A stretch of DNA of 15,722 nucleotides from assembly GCA_030592625.1 (NCBI GenBank), contig JAUVIY010000026.1, forward strand, positions 1 to 15,722, given 5' to 3'. This DNA is from Spirochaeta sp. (GTDB taxonomy: Bacteria; Spirochaetota; Spirochaetia; DSM-2461). Both the position numbers and the translations under genes were made by a program. Under the pieces are notes generated by a model. The model worked only from the letters and a program-made list of their open reading frames with translations, was not told where the DNA came from and made no database searches. Within the stretch, counting starts at the first letter, position 1; the number at the start of each line of letters is the position of its first letter. This document shows, one piece after another, positions 6,156 through 15,200 of this stretch.

Positions 6156-8499
6156 AAAACAGATCCAGCTGTTTGCCGCCGATTACCGCGTCGAAACTCT
6201 CCCCTGCCTGAGCCAACACGTCGTCGGCCAGAGACCGAAGCTGTTTCTCGATGTAGTGATTGTAGTCGATCTCCGAGGGCCTGAGCTCCAGGGGTACCGG
6301 TCCGCCGGGAGTCATCACATATTCGACTTCCCGAAGATCCCGGGAGCCGTCGGGGTCGAGCATTTTAACCGCCCTGACATGGGGCGGGGGCGACTTGTAA
6401 TCCCGGGCCGGTCTGGAGAGCCTGCGTTTGTAGACGAGCTTGTCATCGAACTCCCCTTCCTTGAGCCGGGACACGGTCTCCCGGATCCAGGGTTTCAAAT
6501 CCTCTCCGGCGAAGTAACGCCGGAACAGTTCATACTGAAATTCCCGAGCCAGAGCGGTAGAGTCCGAACGAACGAATTCCATGCCCTTGATTTCCACCTT
6601 TCCATCGGGAAGCAGACCGGCGTAGCGTTTCACGGCCGCTTCTCCGCCGCTGCGCATCCTGGGAAGGAAAAGCCTGACGTAGCGCTTTTCGTATTCCATT
6701 TCCAGCCGGGAGGGAACACCGAATCGGCTGCGTATGGTCTCCCGAAAATACTCATCCACCCGAACCGCAAGCTTCCGGCCGGCGTTGTCGGCATCCTGCC
6801 GTTCCTCTGTCTTGAGTTTTACGAATACAGAATCGGTATCGCCGTACAGTACCTTGTAGCCCCAGACTTTCAGACGTTCTGCGGTTGATTCCAGCACCCA
6901 GCGACCGATTCCCGTGATGGCCGTCGGCAACTCGGATTTGTAGAAGCGACAGCCGGTGGATCCCATCACTCCGTACATCGAGTTCATCAGGATTTTCACC
7001 GCCTGAGACAGGGCGGCGTCCCCGGATTCCTTCGCCGCGGTCCGTTTCTCCATCAGCTCGCTCAGGTAAGCCGGGAGTATGTGCTCAGAACGGGAGAAGG
7101 TAATATCCACCGGGGTCTTCAGAGGATGCTCCGGGGCCTTGATGAGCGAATAGGGATCGATGTGAAAGGTCCGGATTACCGTGGGGTAGAGGCTCTTGAA
7201 ATCCAGGACCGCCACATCTTCGAACAGCCCGGCACCTTCGGAAAACACCATGCCGCCGGGGGCCGGGGCGCCGGCACTGATATCGCTCTGGTTCGGTGCG
7301 ACCACTTTCTTCCGGTGCAGCCTGGGCAGGAAGAATCGGTCGAAAGCCGCTACCGAACGGTGGACCTGGTTTGGAGGGAGACCTGTGATGAGGCTGCGGG
7401 TCACCATCTGTTCCAGGACCCCCGTACGGTGGAAAATTTCAGTCACGAGAACGGCATCTTCCAGGTTGTACCGGGCCAGGGCGCCCTTGTCCTCACGGAA
7501 GCGCCTCTCTATCTCATTCACTTTATCGCTGCCGTGGGCAGCGATGTCCTTGCCCCGGCCCAGAAGTTCGTGAGCCACGGTATCCAGCCGCCAGTCGGAG
7601 AAACGAAGAAAGGCGCCGCGGAGGGCCGGAGGGCCGTCGATAACCAGCCGCCCTTCCAGATCGGCGATGGGCAGGGAGCCGGGACGCTCGATGAGTCGAA
7701 GCGGAGAATGACCCCTGCCGATGCGCAGGGGAAGTCCGAACTCTCGACTCTTCCCGCCCAGGAACGAGAGGTCGAAACCGATCACATGCCAACCGATGAG
7801 AATATCGGGATCGGACTCAGTGATCGTTTTAATGAGAAAACGCAGAAGGTCGGTTTCGGATGGCAGAAAAAGTACCGTGGCCGGGAGGGTCTGAGAAGCT
7901 TGAACAAGTTCCTCCTCCCTCCCCCCGGCAGGTACCGCAGCATCCAGTACGGCGACATGTCGGAACTCACCTGCAGGGCCTGAAATATCCATTGCCAGGC
8001 CATACAGAGTGCCATCCCGGCCGGTTTCAATATCCAGCGACAAAGATGTCAGCTGCGGCCGCCAGTCCGATGGCGTCATTTTCGGGTTGTCACAAACCCT
8101 CAGCTTTCCATCCTGAAGGTACGATCCGCTGATTCGGGCTGAACCGGTGATGAAGCGCTCCATGAGAAAACGGTCTTCAGGTCGGACATCGGATTCCCAG
8201 GTTCTCACTCCGGCATCCGTCAGCCGGCGACGACCGTCCCTGTAGGCGAACAACGTAGTGAAATAGAGCCCGTCCGCAGGAGCGCCGTCGAAGGAGATGA
8301 GTTCCAGCTGACGACGTTCGGCCTGAACCCCCTCGGGAAGCACCGCCGTCCGAGGTATGAAAAACACCGGCCTGTGATTCGGAATGTGTATAAGCAGGGG
8401 ACCTTCCGGCCCGAGCCCCCAGAACCGGAGTTCGCAGCCGCCTGATGAGTCGACGGAATCGGAGGTCAGCAGAAAAAAATCAGATGTGAAATCCATCAT
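6154..8499 (-). CDS. polB: DNA polymerase II (family B)
   Basis: A complete 781-residue family B DNA polymerase, close to the E. coli Pol II length (783). The 3'-5' exonuclease motifs are all present: Exo I LDIETG (D156, E158), Exo II GWHVIGFDLSFL (D243) and Exo III YNLEDAV (D348). The usual Asn of Exo II (GWN) is His here; the catalytic acids are intact. Polymerase motif A is DFKSLYPT (D433), motif B KILMNSMYGVMG and motif C YGDTDS (D554, D556), followed by the KGMEFVRSD segment. The enzyme should do high-fidelity repair or restart synthesis, as Pol II does in the SOS response of E. coli. No canonical LexA box is seen upstream. Two adjacent ATG codons (8499, 8496) can start it. It is divergent from the membrane-protein gene, and its stop lies at the edge of the palindromic element. 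Confidence 0.93.
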   Translation of the reverse strand: MMDFTSDFFLLTSDSVDSSGGCELRFWGLGPEGPLLIHIPNHRPVFFIPRTAVLPEGVQAERRQLELISFDGAPADGLYFTTLFAYRDGRRRLTDAGVRTWESDVRPEDRFLMERFITGSARISGSYLQDGKLRVCDNPKMTPSDWRPQLTSLSLDIETGRDGTLYGLAMDISGPAGEFRHVAVLDAAVPAGGREEELVQASQTLPATVLFLPSETDLLRFLIKTITESDPDILIGWHVIGFDLSFLGGKSREFGLPLRIGRGHSPLRLIERPGSLPIADLEGRLVIDGPPALRGAFLRFSDWRLDTVAHELLGRGKDIAAHGSDKVNEIERRFREDKGALARYNLEDAVLVTEIFHRTGVLEQMVTRSLITGLPPNQVHRSVAAFDRFFLPRLHRKKVVAPNQSDISAGAPAPGGMVFSEGAGLFEDVAVLDFKSLYPTVIRTFHIDPYSLIKAPEHPLKTPVDITFSRSEHILPAYLSELMEKRTAAKESGDAALSQAVKILMNSMYGVMGSTGCRFYKSELPTAITGIGRWVLESTAERLKVWGYKVLYGDTDSVFVKLKTEERQDADNAGRKLAVRVDEYFRETIRSRFGVPSRLEMEYEKRYVRLFLPRMRSGGEAAVKRYAGLLPDGKVEIKGMEFVRSDSTALAREFQYELFRRYFAGEDLKPWIRETVSRLKEGEFDDKLVYKRRLSRPARDYKSPPPHVRAVKMLDPDGSRDLREVEYVMTPGGPVPLELRPSEIDYNHYIEKQLRSLADDVLAQAGESFDAVIGGKQLDLF

Positions 8500-8534
8500 T
8501 GGCGGCCCGCCTGTTTGCAGTCCATAATAACAGT

Positions 8535-9050
8535 ATGGAAGAAAACCGCCCGCCCTCCAAAAAAGATCCTGTAATTATCGGAATTATTCTGATCGGCATC
8601 GGACTGCTGTTCATCGTCGGACGCTTTCTCGATTTCGGCGGGATGGGAAAACTCTGGCCGCTTTTCATGTTCATACCGGTCATAGCCCTTATCACAACCC
8701 TGATAAAAGATCCGCGAAAGAATGCCGGCACCCTGATTCCGATTACGATCCTCATTTTCCTTGGTGTCTATTTCCTTTGGCTCAATTACAGCAGCTGGGA
8801 CCGGGTGGTATATACCTGGCCGAATTTCATCCTGGCTCCGGGGCTCGGAATTTTGGCGTCATGGCTTATCACCAGGGACCGGGGGCAGCTGATCAGCGCC
8901 TCCGTCATTCTGATTGTGGGATTCCTGATGTATGGACGGATTCTCATGACCCGAATCGGTCTTCACATCGACCGCTTTCTGATGTTGGGGATACTGCTCA
9001 TTCTCGGGGGCGTTATTATGCTGATTACCAGAAAAAAGAAAAAAGACTGA
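8535..9050 (+). CDS. Small multi-pass membrane protein (LiaI/LiaF-like TM region)
   Basis: A 171-residue hydrophobic protein. The start is set at ATG 8535, which gives a short charged N-terminus (MEENRPPSKKDP) ahead of the first membrane segment; the frame extends back to a TTG at 8499, but that would overlap the polB start. About five or six membrane segments are visible at roughly 12-29, 35-54, 64-82, 94-110, 116-131 and 139-158, ending in RKKKKD, which should stay in the cytoplasm. The opening pattern (IIGIILIGIGLLFIVGRF, then WPLFMFIPVIAL) resembles the transmembrane region shared by LiaI/LiaF-type and DUF5668 proteins, which act in envelope-stress sensing in Firmicutes. No function is assigned. 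It is divergent from polB and convergent, 14 bases apart, with the deoxynucleoside kinase. Confidence 0.7.
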   Translation: MEENRPPSKKDPVIIGIILIGIGLLFIVGRFLDFGGMGKLWPLFMFIPVIALITTLIKDPRKNAGTLIPITILIFLGVYFLWLNYSSWDRVVYTWPNFILAPGLGILASWLITRDRGQLISASVILIVGFLMYGRILMTRIGLHIDRFLMLGILLILGGVIMLITRKKKKD

Positions 9051-9064
9051 CCTCCCGACAAATA

Positions 9065-9733
9065 TCAGAACAGCTTTTTCTGTAACGCGTGGGAGCTCCG
9101 GTATTCCTCAATCTTCACCTCAAGCCCGCTGAGCATGGTTTCCATGGTGTCGGGCCGATTAATGTCGTATGACTCGGTGTACACTTTCACCTTCGGAGAA
9201 TAGCTGTAGTGCTCGAACCACTGTAGATATTTGTTATTGAGTTTCTCAAGGTAGTCCCTGGGGATACCGGATTCCAGACCCCGATTCCTGATTGTAATGC
9301 GTTCCAGGGCGGCGTTCACGGAGCAGTCCAGGTAGATTAACAGCGCCGGCGGCTCGGCATGTTCCAGCATATTGTCCAGCAGCGTACAGTAGGACCGGAA
9401 CTCTTCATCGGACATGTCTCCGTCGTCATGGAGAAGTTCCGCGAATATGCGGTCGCCGAATATGGAGCGGTCCAGAAGTCCGCCGCCTGCAGAGTGGATA
9501 TCCTTTATCATCCGGAAGCGTTCGTTGAGAAAGTGGATCTGCATGGTAAAGGCCCAACGATCCTTGTCGGCGTAAAAGCGGTCGAGAAGGTTCAGAGTAT
9601 CGGGGTTCCCAAGCTCCCGGTAGAGAGGAATGTCGAATCGGCGTTCGAGAATCTCCCCCATGGTGGTTTTCCCAGCTCCGATCTGTCCTTCGATGATAAT
9701 CACCGGCCAGGCTCCTTCTTCCAAATTTTCCAT
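9065..9733 (-). CDS. Deoxynucleoside kinase family protein
   Basis: A 222-residue protein when started at ATG 9733; a GTG at 9769 would add 12 residues. Neither start has a well-spaced ribosome site, and the ATG is preferred because the P-loop then lies where the family has it. Motifs in order: P-loop GQIGAGKTT (16-24), substrate-pocket FTMQIHFLNER (62-72), catalytic LDRSIFGDRIFA (87-98), LIYLDCSV (132-139) and an Arg-rich lid IRNRGLE (148-154). This is the layout of bacterial deoxyadenosine/deoxyguanosine kinases and relatives, which phosphorylate salvaged deoxynucleosides using ATP in the cytosol. The base preference cannot be decided by eye. A link to the nearby DNA polymerase through dNTP supply is possible, but the genes are not co-transcribed. 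Confidence 0.85.
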   Translation of the reverse strand: MENLEEGAWPVIIIEGQIGAGKTTMGEILERRFDIPLYRELGNPDTLNLLDRFYADKDRWAFTMQIHFLNERFRMIKDIHSAGGGLLDRSIFGDRIFAELLHDDGDMSDEEFRSYCTLLDNMLEHAEPPALLIYLDCSVNAALERITIRNRGLESGIPRDYLEKLNNKYLQWFEHYSYSPKVKVYTESYDINRPDTMETMLSGLEVKIEEYRSSHALQKKLF

Positions 9734-9836
9734 CCTCGATTCGGCTGAAAGTCGGGGTTTACCATACACCGGAACTATTGGCAGGGGAAGTCCGGTTCAA
9801 TCCATGGCGTGATCCGAATCCGATGATCTTAAACGC

Positions 9837-9859
9837 GCCGTTTATCCCGGGCCGTTTAT
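9837..9859 (+). repeat. Direct repeat GCCGTTTAT x2 upstream of the efflux operon
   Basis: GCCGTTTAT occurs at 9837-9845 and again at 9851-9859, a 14-base period, about 90-110 bases before the TolC-like start. It lies in the only sizeable non-coding stretch between the kinase and the efflux operon (9734-9946), so a role as a regulator site is possible. No strong -35/-10 pair was recognised around it. Confidence 0.35.
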
Positions 9860-9932
9860 GTTCATTATTCTGTAACCCACCCGTAATGGCGAAACACATG
9901 TTCTGTCGATACCTTTGTTCCAGGATTGGAGC

Positions 9933-9938
9933 AAGGAG
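9933..9938 (+). promoter_or_regulatory. Ribosome binding site deciding the start of the TolC-like gene
   Basis: AAGGAG lies eight bases before ATG 9947. Together with the signal peptide that begins at this ATG, it argues against the in-frame TTG at 9926. Confidence 0.65.
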
Positions 9939-9946
9939 AACTATCC

Positions 9947-11320
9947 ATGAGGCTATTATTCGTATGCATTACCGTGATCACTTTCGCGGGCATAACGGAA
10001 CTGCCTGCGGAACCGGGAACCCTGAGTTTATCCCAGGCCGTTGAAATCGCAAAGGCCAACAGCCTGAGCCTCTACGCAGCCGGCAACAACATGAAAGCGG
10101 CAAAAATCGAATCGAGAAATCGATTCAACGCTCTCTATCCGGAAGTAACTGCAATCGCCGGACTGACCCGATCGAATGAATCCAGCTCCGGAGTAATTCC
10201 AATCAACCCGGTCGGCGGTGGGGTGTACACCGACGTTATGGCTTATGAGATAGATCCGACAACCTTTAACGCCGGAATCACCGGGTCCCTCACGCTCAAT
10301 CCCGCTATCAGCGACGGTTTCAAGTTTCTCAAGCTCTCTTACGAGTCCGCCGGTCTCGATGTTGAGGAAGCTGAAAAGGGACTGGAAAGGGATGTGAAGG
10401 TCAACTTCTACAATTTAATCTACATGGAAGGGCTCATTGAGCTGACCCGGGAGAGTATGGAGACCCTGGAAGGAGTTTACGAAGTGGTCCTCTCGGATTA
10501 CAGGAACGGTCGTGTCTCTGAGATGGAGCTCCTGAACACACAAGTGGCCTACAAAAACATAGAACCGGTCCTGGCCAGGCTGGATTCGAGCTATCGCGAG
10601 ATACGGGCCCGGTTTTTCCTGCTCCTCGGTGTGGAAGACGAAGGACCAAGTCTGGACGGAACAATCGACCTTCCTTTTGAAACGGTTACCATCCCGATCC
10701 ATACGCCGAACTTGAACGAGCATTTCAAGGTCGCCGCGATGGATAACACCATCGCCCAAACCGAAATCCAAAGGGAAAGTACACGGCATCAGAGCTTCAT
10801 TCCGTCCCTCACGCTGAGCGCCAGTTACATGCCGGTGGTAAATGACCCTTTCAACGACGCGACCTGGGAGGACGGATTCGGGTTACCATGGTCCGATTCG
10901 GGCTCGATCGACATCACCTTCTCGATACCCGTCGACAATTGGCTGCCGGGCTCAGCGGCCCGTACGTCTCTGAAGAAACAGAAAATCACCATTGATACAC
11001 TCCGGGAGCAGAGGGAACAGACCCTTCGTGAAGTTACGGCGGAGGTGGAGGTGCTTTACGACAACCTTTCGGATTCCCTCCTGAACATCGAATCCCTGGA
11101 ACTGAGCCTCGCAGTTGCCGTGCGGAACTATGAGCTGACTGAAGACGGGTACCACAAAGGCATCCGGGAGTTCATGGGGCTGAAAGAGGCCGAGGACGAA
11201 CTTAACAGCGCGAAGCAGAGCATTCTGGCGGAAAAACTCGAATTTCTGACGAACCTGTTCGACTTGGAGTATGCGCTTAACAGCGAGGCCCGAAGAATCC
11301 TGACTGGAGAGAAATTATGA
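9947..11320 (+). CDS. TolC-family outer-membrane efflux protein
   Basis: A 457-residue protein. The start at ATG 9947 has AAGGAG eight bases upstream and gives a signal peptide (MRLLFVCITVITFAGITELPA, split as MRLLFVCITVITF plus AGITELPA), with cleavage likely after A21. The mature part begins TLSLSQAVEIAKANSLSL, the usual TolC N-terminal helix. Two structural repeats follow, with long amphipathic helices and family-type tip regions YRNGRVSEMELLNTQVAY and YHKGIREFMGLKEAEDEL. In E. coli TolC the equivalent tips carry VGL and VGT, which touch the adaptor hairpin; here they read NGR and KGI. The protein should form the trimeric export duct across the outer membrane. It is first in a four-gene efflux operon and overlaps the adaptor gene by four bases (ATGA). 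Confidence 0.85.
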   Translation: MRLLFVCITVITFAGITELPAEPGTLSLSQAVEIAKANSLSLYAAGNNMKAAKIESRNRFNALYPEVTAIAGLTRSNESSSGVIPINPVGGGVYTDVMAYEIDPTTFNAGITGSLTLNPAISDGFKFLKLSYESAGLDVEEAEKGLERDVKVNFYNLIYMEGLIELTRESMETLEGVYEVVLSDYRNGRVSEMELLNTQVAYKNIEPVLARLDSSYREIRARFFLLLGVEDEGPSLDGTIDLPFETVTIPIHTPNLNEHFKVAAMDNTIAQTEIQRESTRHQSFIPSLTLSASYMPVVNDPFNDATWEDGFGLPWSDSGSIDITFSIPVDNWLPGSAARTSLKKQKITIDTLREQREQTLREVTAEVEVLYDNLSDSLLNIESLELSLAVAVRNYELTEDGYHKGIREFMGLKEAEDELNSAKQSILAEKLEFLTNLFDLEYALNSEARRILTGEKL

Positions 11321-12297
11321 AGAAACGAAGTATCATCGTATTGATTATCATCGGCCTGGTGGTGATCCTCGTGGTCGTAGTGGGAGCCTCTTCCCTGAGG
11401 CCGGAGGGATTCGGACCGCCCCGGGAAAAAACCTCCTCGGCGATTCCGGCACTGGAAGACCATGTCAGGGCCATCCCCGTCATCACGACATCGGCCGTGA
11501 AAGGGACGCTCCAGGACTACATCCATTTAAGCGGTGACATCAACGCCGCATCGACAGTGGCAGTCTATCCCGATGTGTCGGGAACCATCGCAAGTATTTC
11601 CGTCAGGGAAGGTGATTATGTGAGTTCCGGCCAGGTCGTAGCCCATGTCGACCCGTCGCGGCCCGGGACTTTGTACAGCCTGAGCCCCGTCGACACCCCC
11701 GTATCCGGTACCGTGACCAAGGTGAAGACCGAGATCGGTTCATCGGTCAATGTTACCGTCCCACTGATCGAACTGGGTCGGCTCGACTTGCTGGAAATCA
11801 ACGCCTACGTCTCCGAACGCTATGTCAATGCGGTCCTCCCGGGCCAACGGGCTCTCATCACCGCCGATGCCCTGGGCGATACGATCCTGGAGGCGAGGGT
11901 CTCCGAAATTTCTCCGATTGTGGATCCCATCAGCCGCAGCATGGAGATTGTCTTGTCCTTCGTGGGTGGGCACAAAGGAGTAAAAGCAGGGATGCTGGCG
12001 GACGTCACTCTCATCATCGACGAGCGACACGGGGTGATTAAGATTCCACAGAAAGCACTTCTGAATCGCGATGGTGCCGAGTACGTCTTCGTTCTCAATG
12101 AGTCGGCGGTGGAGAAGCGTCCGGTTACCACCGGCCTCAAGGTGGACGGCGCCGCCGAGGTGCTGGACGGACTTGAAGCAGGAGAGATTGTCGTACTGAC
12201 CGGAACCTCGATGCTGGCCAATGGCAGCCTTACCGACGTGCAGTCCGAAACAGCGGGGTTACCGGCCCGAGGCAACTTGGAACGGTCCGATGCTTAA
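11317..12297 (+). CDS. Hairpin-less periplasmic adaptor (membrane fusion protein) of an RND pump
   Basis: A 326-residue adaptor with an N-terminal membrane anchor (about 5-24) after a KKR charge cluster and GGAGAG eight bases before the ATG. The first lipoyl half-motif (about 80-111, SGTIASISVREGDYVSSGQV) is joined to the second (about 123-149, VSGTVTKVKTEIGSSV) by only about 11 residues (DPSRPGTLYSL). In most adaptors 60 or more residues of coiled-coil hairpin sit at this point. A beta-barrel domain (about 155-240) and a membrane-proximal domain (about 245-310, IPQKALLNRDGAEYVFV) follow normally. The missing hairpin is the distinctive feature of BesA from Borrelia, so the protein supports a spirochaete origin. 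It should link the RND pump to the TolC-like duct. Its end overlaps the pump gene by eight bases. Confidence 0.85.
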   Translation: MKKRSIIVLIIIGLVVILVVVVGASSLRPEGFGPPREKTSSAIPALEDHVRAIPVITTSAVKGTLQDYIHLSGDINAASTVAVYPDVSGTIASISVREGDYVSSGQVVAHVDPSRPGTLYSLSPVDTPVSGTVTKVKTEIGSSVNVTVPLIELGRLDLLEINAYVSERYVNAVLPGQRALITADALGDTILEARVSEISPIVDPISRSMEIVLSFVGGHKGVKAGMLADVTLIIDERHGVIKIPQKALLNRDGAEYVFVLNESAVEKRPVTTGLKVDGAAEVLDGLEAGEIVVLTGTSMLANGSLTDVQSETAGLPARGNLERSDA

Positions 12298-15200
12298 GAC
12301 CCTCATCAACCGGCCATTGACGGTCTTGACTGTTTTCGTACTGGTTACTCTACTCGCTTTATTCATGCTCGCAGGCATGCCTGTGGATCTTTTCCCGAAG
12401 ATGGACTTCCCCTATCTTTATATCCGTACCCATTATCCAGGTGCATCCGCCGAGGAAGTGGAAGAAACAGTGACCGACATACTGGAGGAGAAGCTCTATA
12501 CCCTGGAGGGATTGAAAAGCATGTCATCGGATTCCGCCGAAGGCTTATCCGGAATCATGCTCGAATTCGAATACGAGACCGACATCGAAATCGCCAAGAA
12601 CAATGTACGGGACGAGATCAACTGGATCAGCCATCTACTTGCTGACGATTCGGAAGACCCTATCGTTATAGAATTCGACCCGGACCAGAGGCCGATCATG
12701 ACCATTACACTCCAGGGCAACCGAAACAGCGAGGATCTCCACGACATTGCCGAGGACCTGCTCAAACCAAGGCTTGAACAGGTCATGAATGTGTCCCGGA
12801 TCGTAATCGCCGGCGGAAAGGAACGGATCGTATCCGTATCCGTATCCGCCAATCGTCTGGACGCCTTCGGCCTCAGCATTTCGTCGGTGGGCGGTGCATT
12901 GCTCGCCCAAAATCTGACGATGGGCGCCGGTTCCGTGCAAATCGGGGATTCGAAAATTCAGGTGCGCACTTCAGGGGATTTCACCGATCTCGACCAGATT
13001 CGGGACACGATGATTATGGCCGTCAATTCGGGGGGGAAGAAGCGTTCAGTCCATATCCGCGACATCGCTGAAGTCGACTTCGATACCGACGACGAGATCA
13101 GCCGGGTTCATTTCAACGGCATGCCAGCGGTTCAGCTAAAAATCTATAAGAGAGGCGACGCCAATACCATCACTGTAGCCGAAGATCTCCAGGAGGCCGT
13201 AAACCGCATCGCCGGCAATCTTCCCGACGGCATTGAAGCCCGGATTACGGTGGACGAATCAACAATCATCGCCAGTTCGCTGGAGTCCGTCCTGAATTCA
13301 GCATACATCGGAGTGATCTGCGCAGTATTGATCCTGATGCTGTTCCTGCGCCAGGTGAGGAGCACCCTGATTATCGCCGTAACCATTCCTGTCTCAATCC
13401 TGATTACTATCATGGGCATGAGAATGGCCGACATGACATTCAACATCGTGGCTCTGACCGGGCTGACTTTAGGCGTCGGAATGGTAGTCGACAATTCCAT
13501 AGTCATCATTGAGAATATATTCTCCCACCGGCAACGCGGTGAACAACTCTCGGCGGCGGGTCTGTTCGGCACAAAAGAGATGGTCAACGCGATTACTGCC
13601 TCAACACTGACCACCATCAGTGTGTTCATTCCCATACTGTTTTTCGGCGCTGAGCTGGGCTTTATGGGTGAGGTATTCGGAGATTTGGCCTTCACAATCA
13701 TTCTGGCCCTCATCTCTTCCCTTATGGTCGCAGTGCTGCTTGTTCCGGTCCTGTCAACCCACTATCTGAAGATCCACACCAGGGACGAAAAACCGATCCG
13801 GGGTCGCTTCCTGAACGCTCTTGACGGTATGATGGAAGGCGGCACCCGCTTGTTGACCGCCGGATACCGCAAGATATTGACAGCAGCCCTGAAACACCAG
13901 GCCCTGACGATCCTCGCCTTCGCGGCAATCCTCGCCGCCTCCCTTTCCCAGGTCTCCAGGATGGGACTAATGCTGCAGGTCGAAACGCCCATCGAAGCCA
14001 TCACACTGGAGGCGGAGCTGCCGCTGGGAAGTTCCCTGGACGCCACTGAGGAAACCATGGAGCGAATCCGAACGATGGCCATGAGGGATATACAAGGTTA
14101 CACCGGAATCAGCATCGTCTCCGGAGAGAACGAAACCTCGTACAGGGGTCAGCTCTCAGTCATTATGCCGCCGCTCGAAGAGCGTGAGATGAGCGAGGAC
14201 GACATCAAAGAAATCCTACGGGGGTATTTCGACATGTTCCCGGAGACCAGTTTCTCGTTCAGCGCACGCTTTATGCCCGGAGCCGAGGCGGATATCAACA
14301 TCCAAGTCCAGGGCGACGACCTGAATCGCCTTTCATCTTATGCTGAGGAAGCCAAAGATTTAATTCTGGCGAACATCCCGGGGTTGACTGAAATCACTAT
14401 GAACCTGAAGGACGGCCTGCCGCAATGGGACATTATCATCAACCGAAACAAAGCTTACGACCTGGGAATCGAGGTTGTAGGCGCAGCCTTCGAGATCAAC
14501 CGGCGCATCAAGGGCTATGTCCCGACAACTTTCACTGATGCTGACGACAACACCTACGATGTCGTGGTAAGACTCAGGGAACGAGACCGGTTGAGACAGG
14601 CCGACCTGGAGAAGCTCTTCGTCGTCAACAACATAGGGCGGAGAATCCCCGTTTCGAGTTTTGCATCGATCGAAGTGAATACCGGACCGTCCACCATACC
14701 TCACCTGGACAAGGATCGGACCGTCACGATCGGTGGCGATCTCCTGCCGGGTTTCTCGGCAAACTCCGTGGAGAAACAGATCAGGGCATTGCTCGAAAAA
14801 GAGCTTCCTCCTGAGCCCGGAATCTCCCTCGGGTACACAGGCGAGATGGAAGACATTCGGGAAACCGGAATGATACTGCTGAAAATCCTGGCCGTTGCGA
14901 TACTGCTTGTCTTTGGGGTGATGGTCGGCCAATTCGAGTCCCTGCGGGCCCCCTTCATCATCACCTTGGGAATGCCGATGCTCGCCGTCGGTGTGATCGG
15001 AATATTCCTGATTACCGGGGTCACATTCGATATGTTCTCGTTGATGGGGGTGGTGATGCTCGCCGGGATCGTCGTGAACAACGGAATCGTCCTCGTGGAT
15101 TACATCGGCCTGCTGCGGAAGCGCGGCGCCGATCTCATTCCCGCCTGCCTTGAGGGTGGAGTCAGCCGCTTCCGGCCCATACTTATGACAACACTTACCA

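Noticed and set aside
7081..7983. A 300-codon open frame on the + strand antisense to polB
   Set aside because: It lies entirely inside polB, which has every family B motif in order. Its translation shows no recognisable domain, as expected for a shadow in GC-rich coding DNA.
8511..8533. CTGTT-N13-AACAG inverted repeat between polB and the membrane-protein gene, considered as a LexA box
   Set aside because: The spacing differs from the 16-bp E. coli-type box (CTGT-N8-ACAG), and the arms are only five bases, so chance is likely. No spirochaete-type LexA consensus was known to me to test it.
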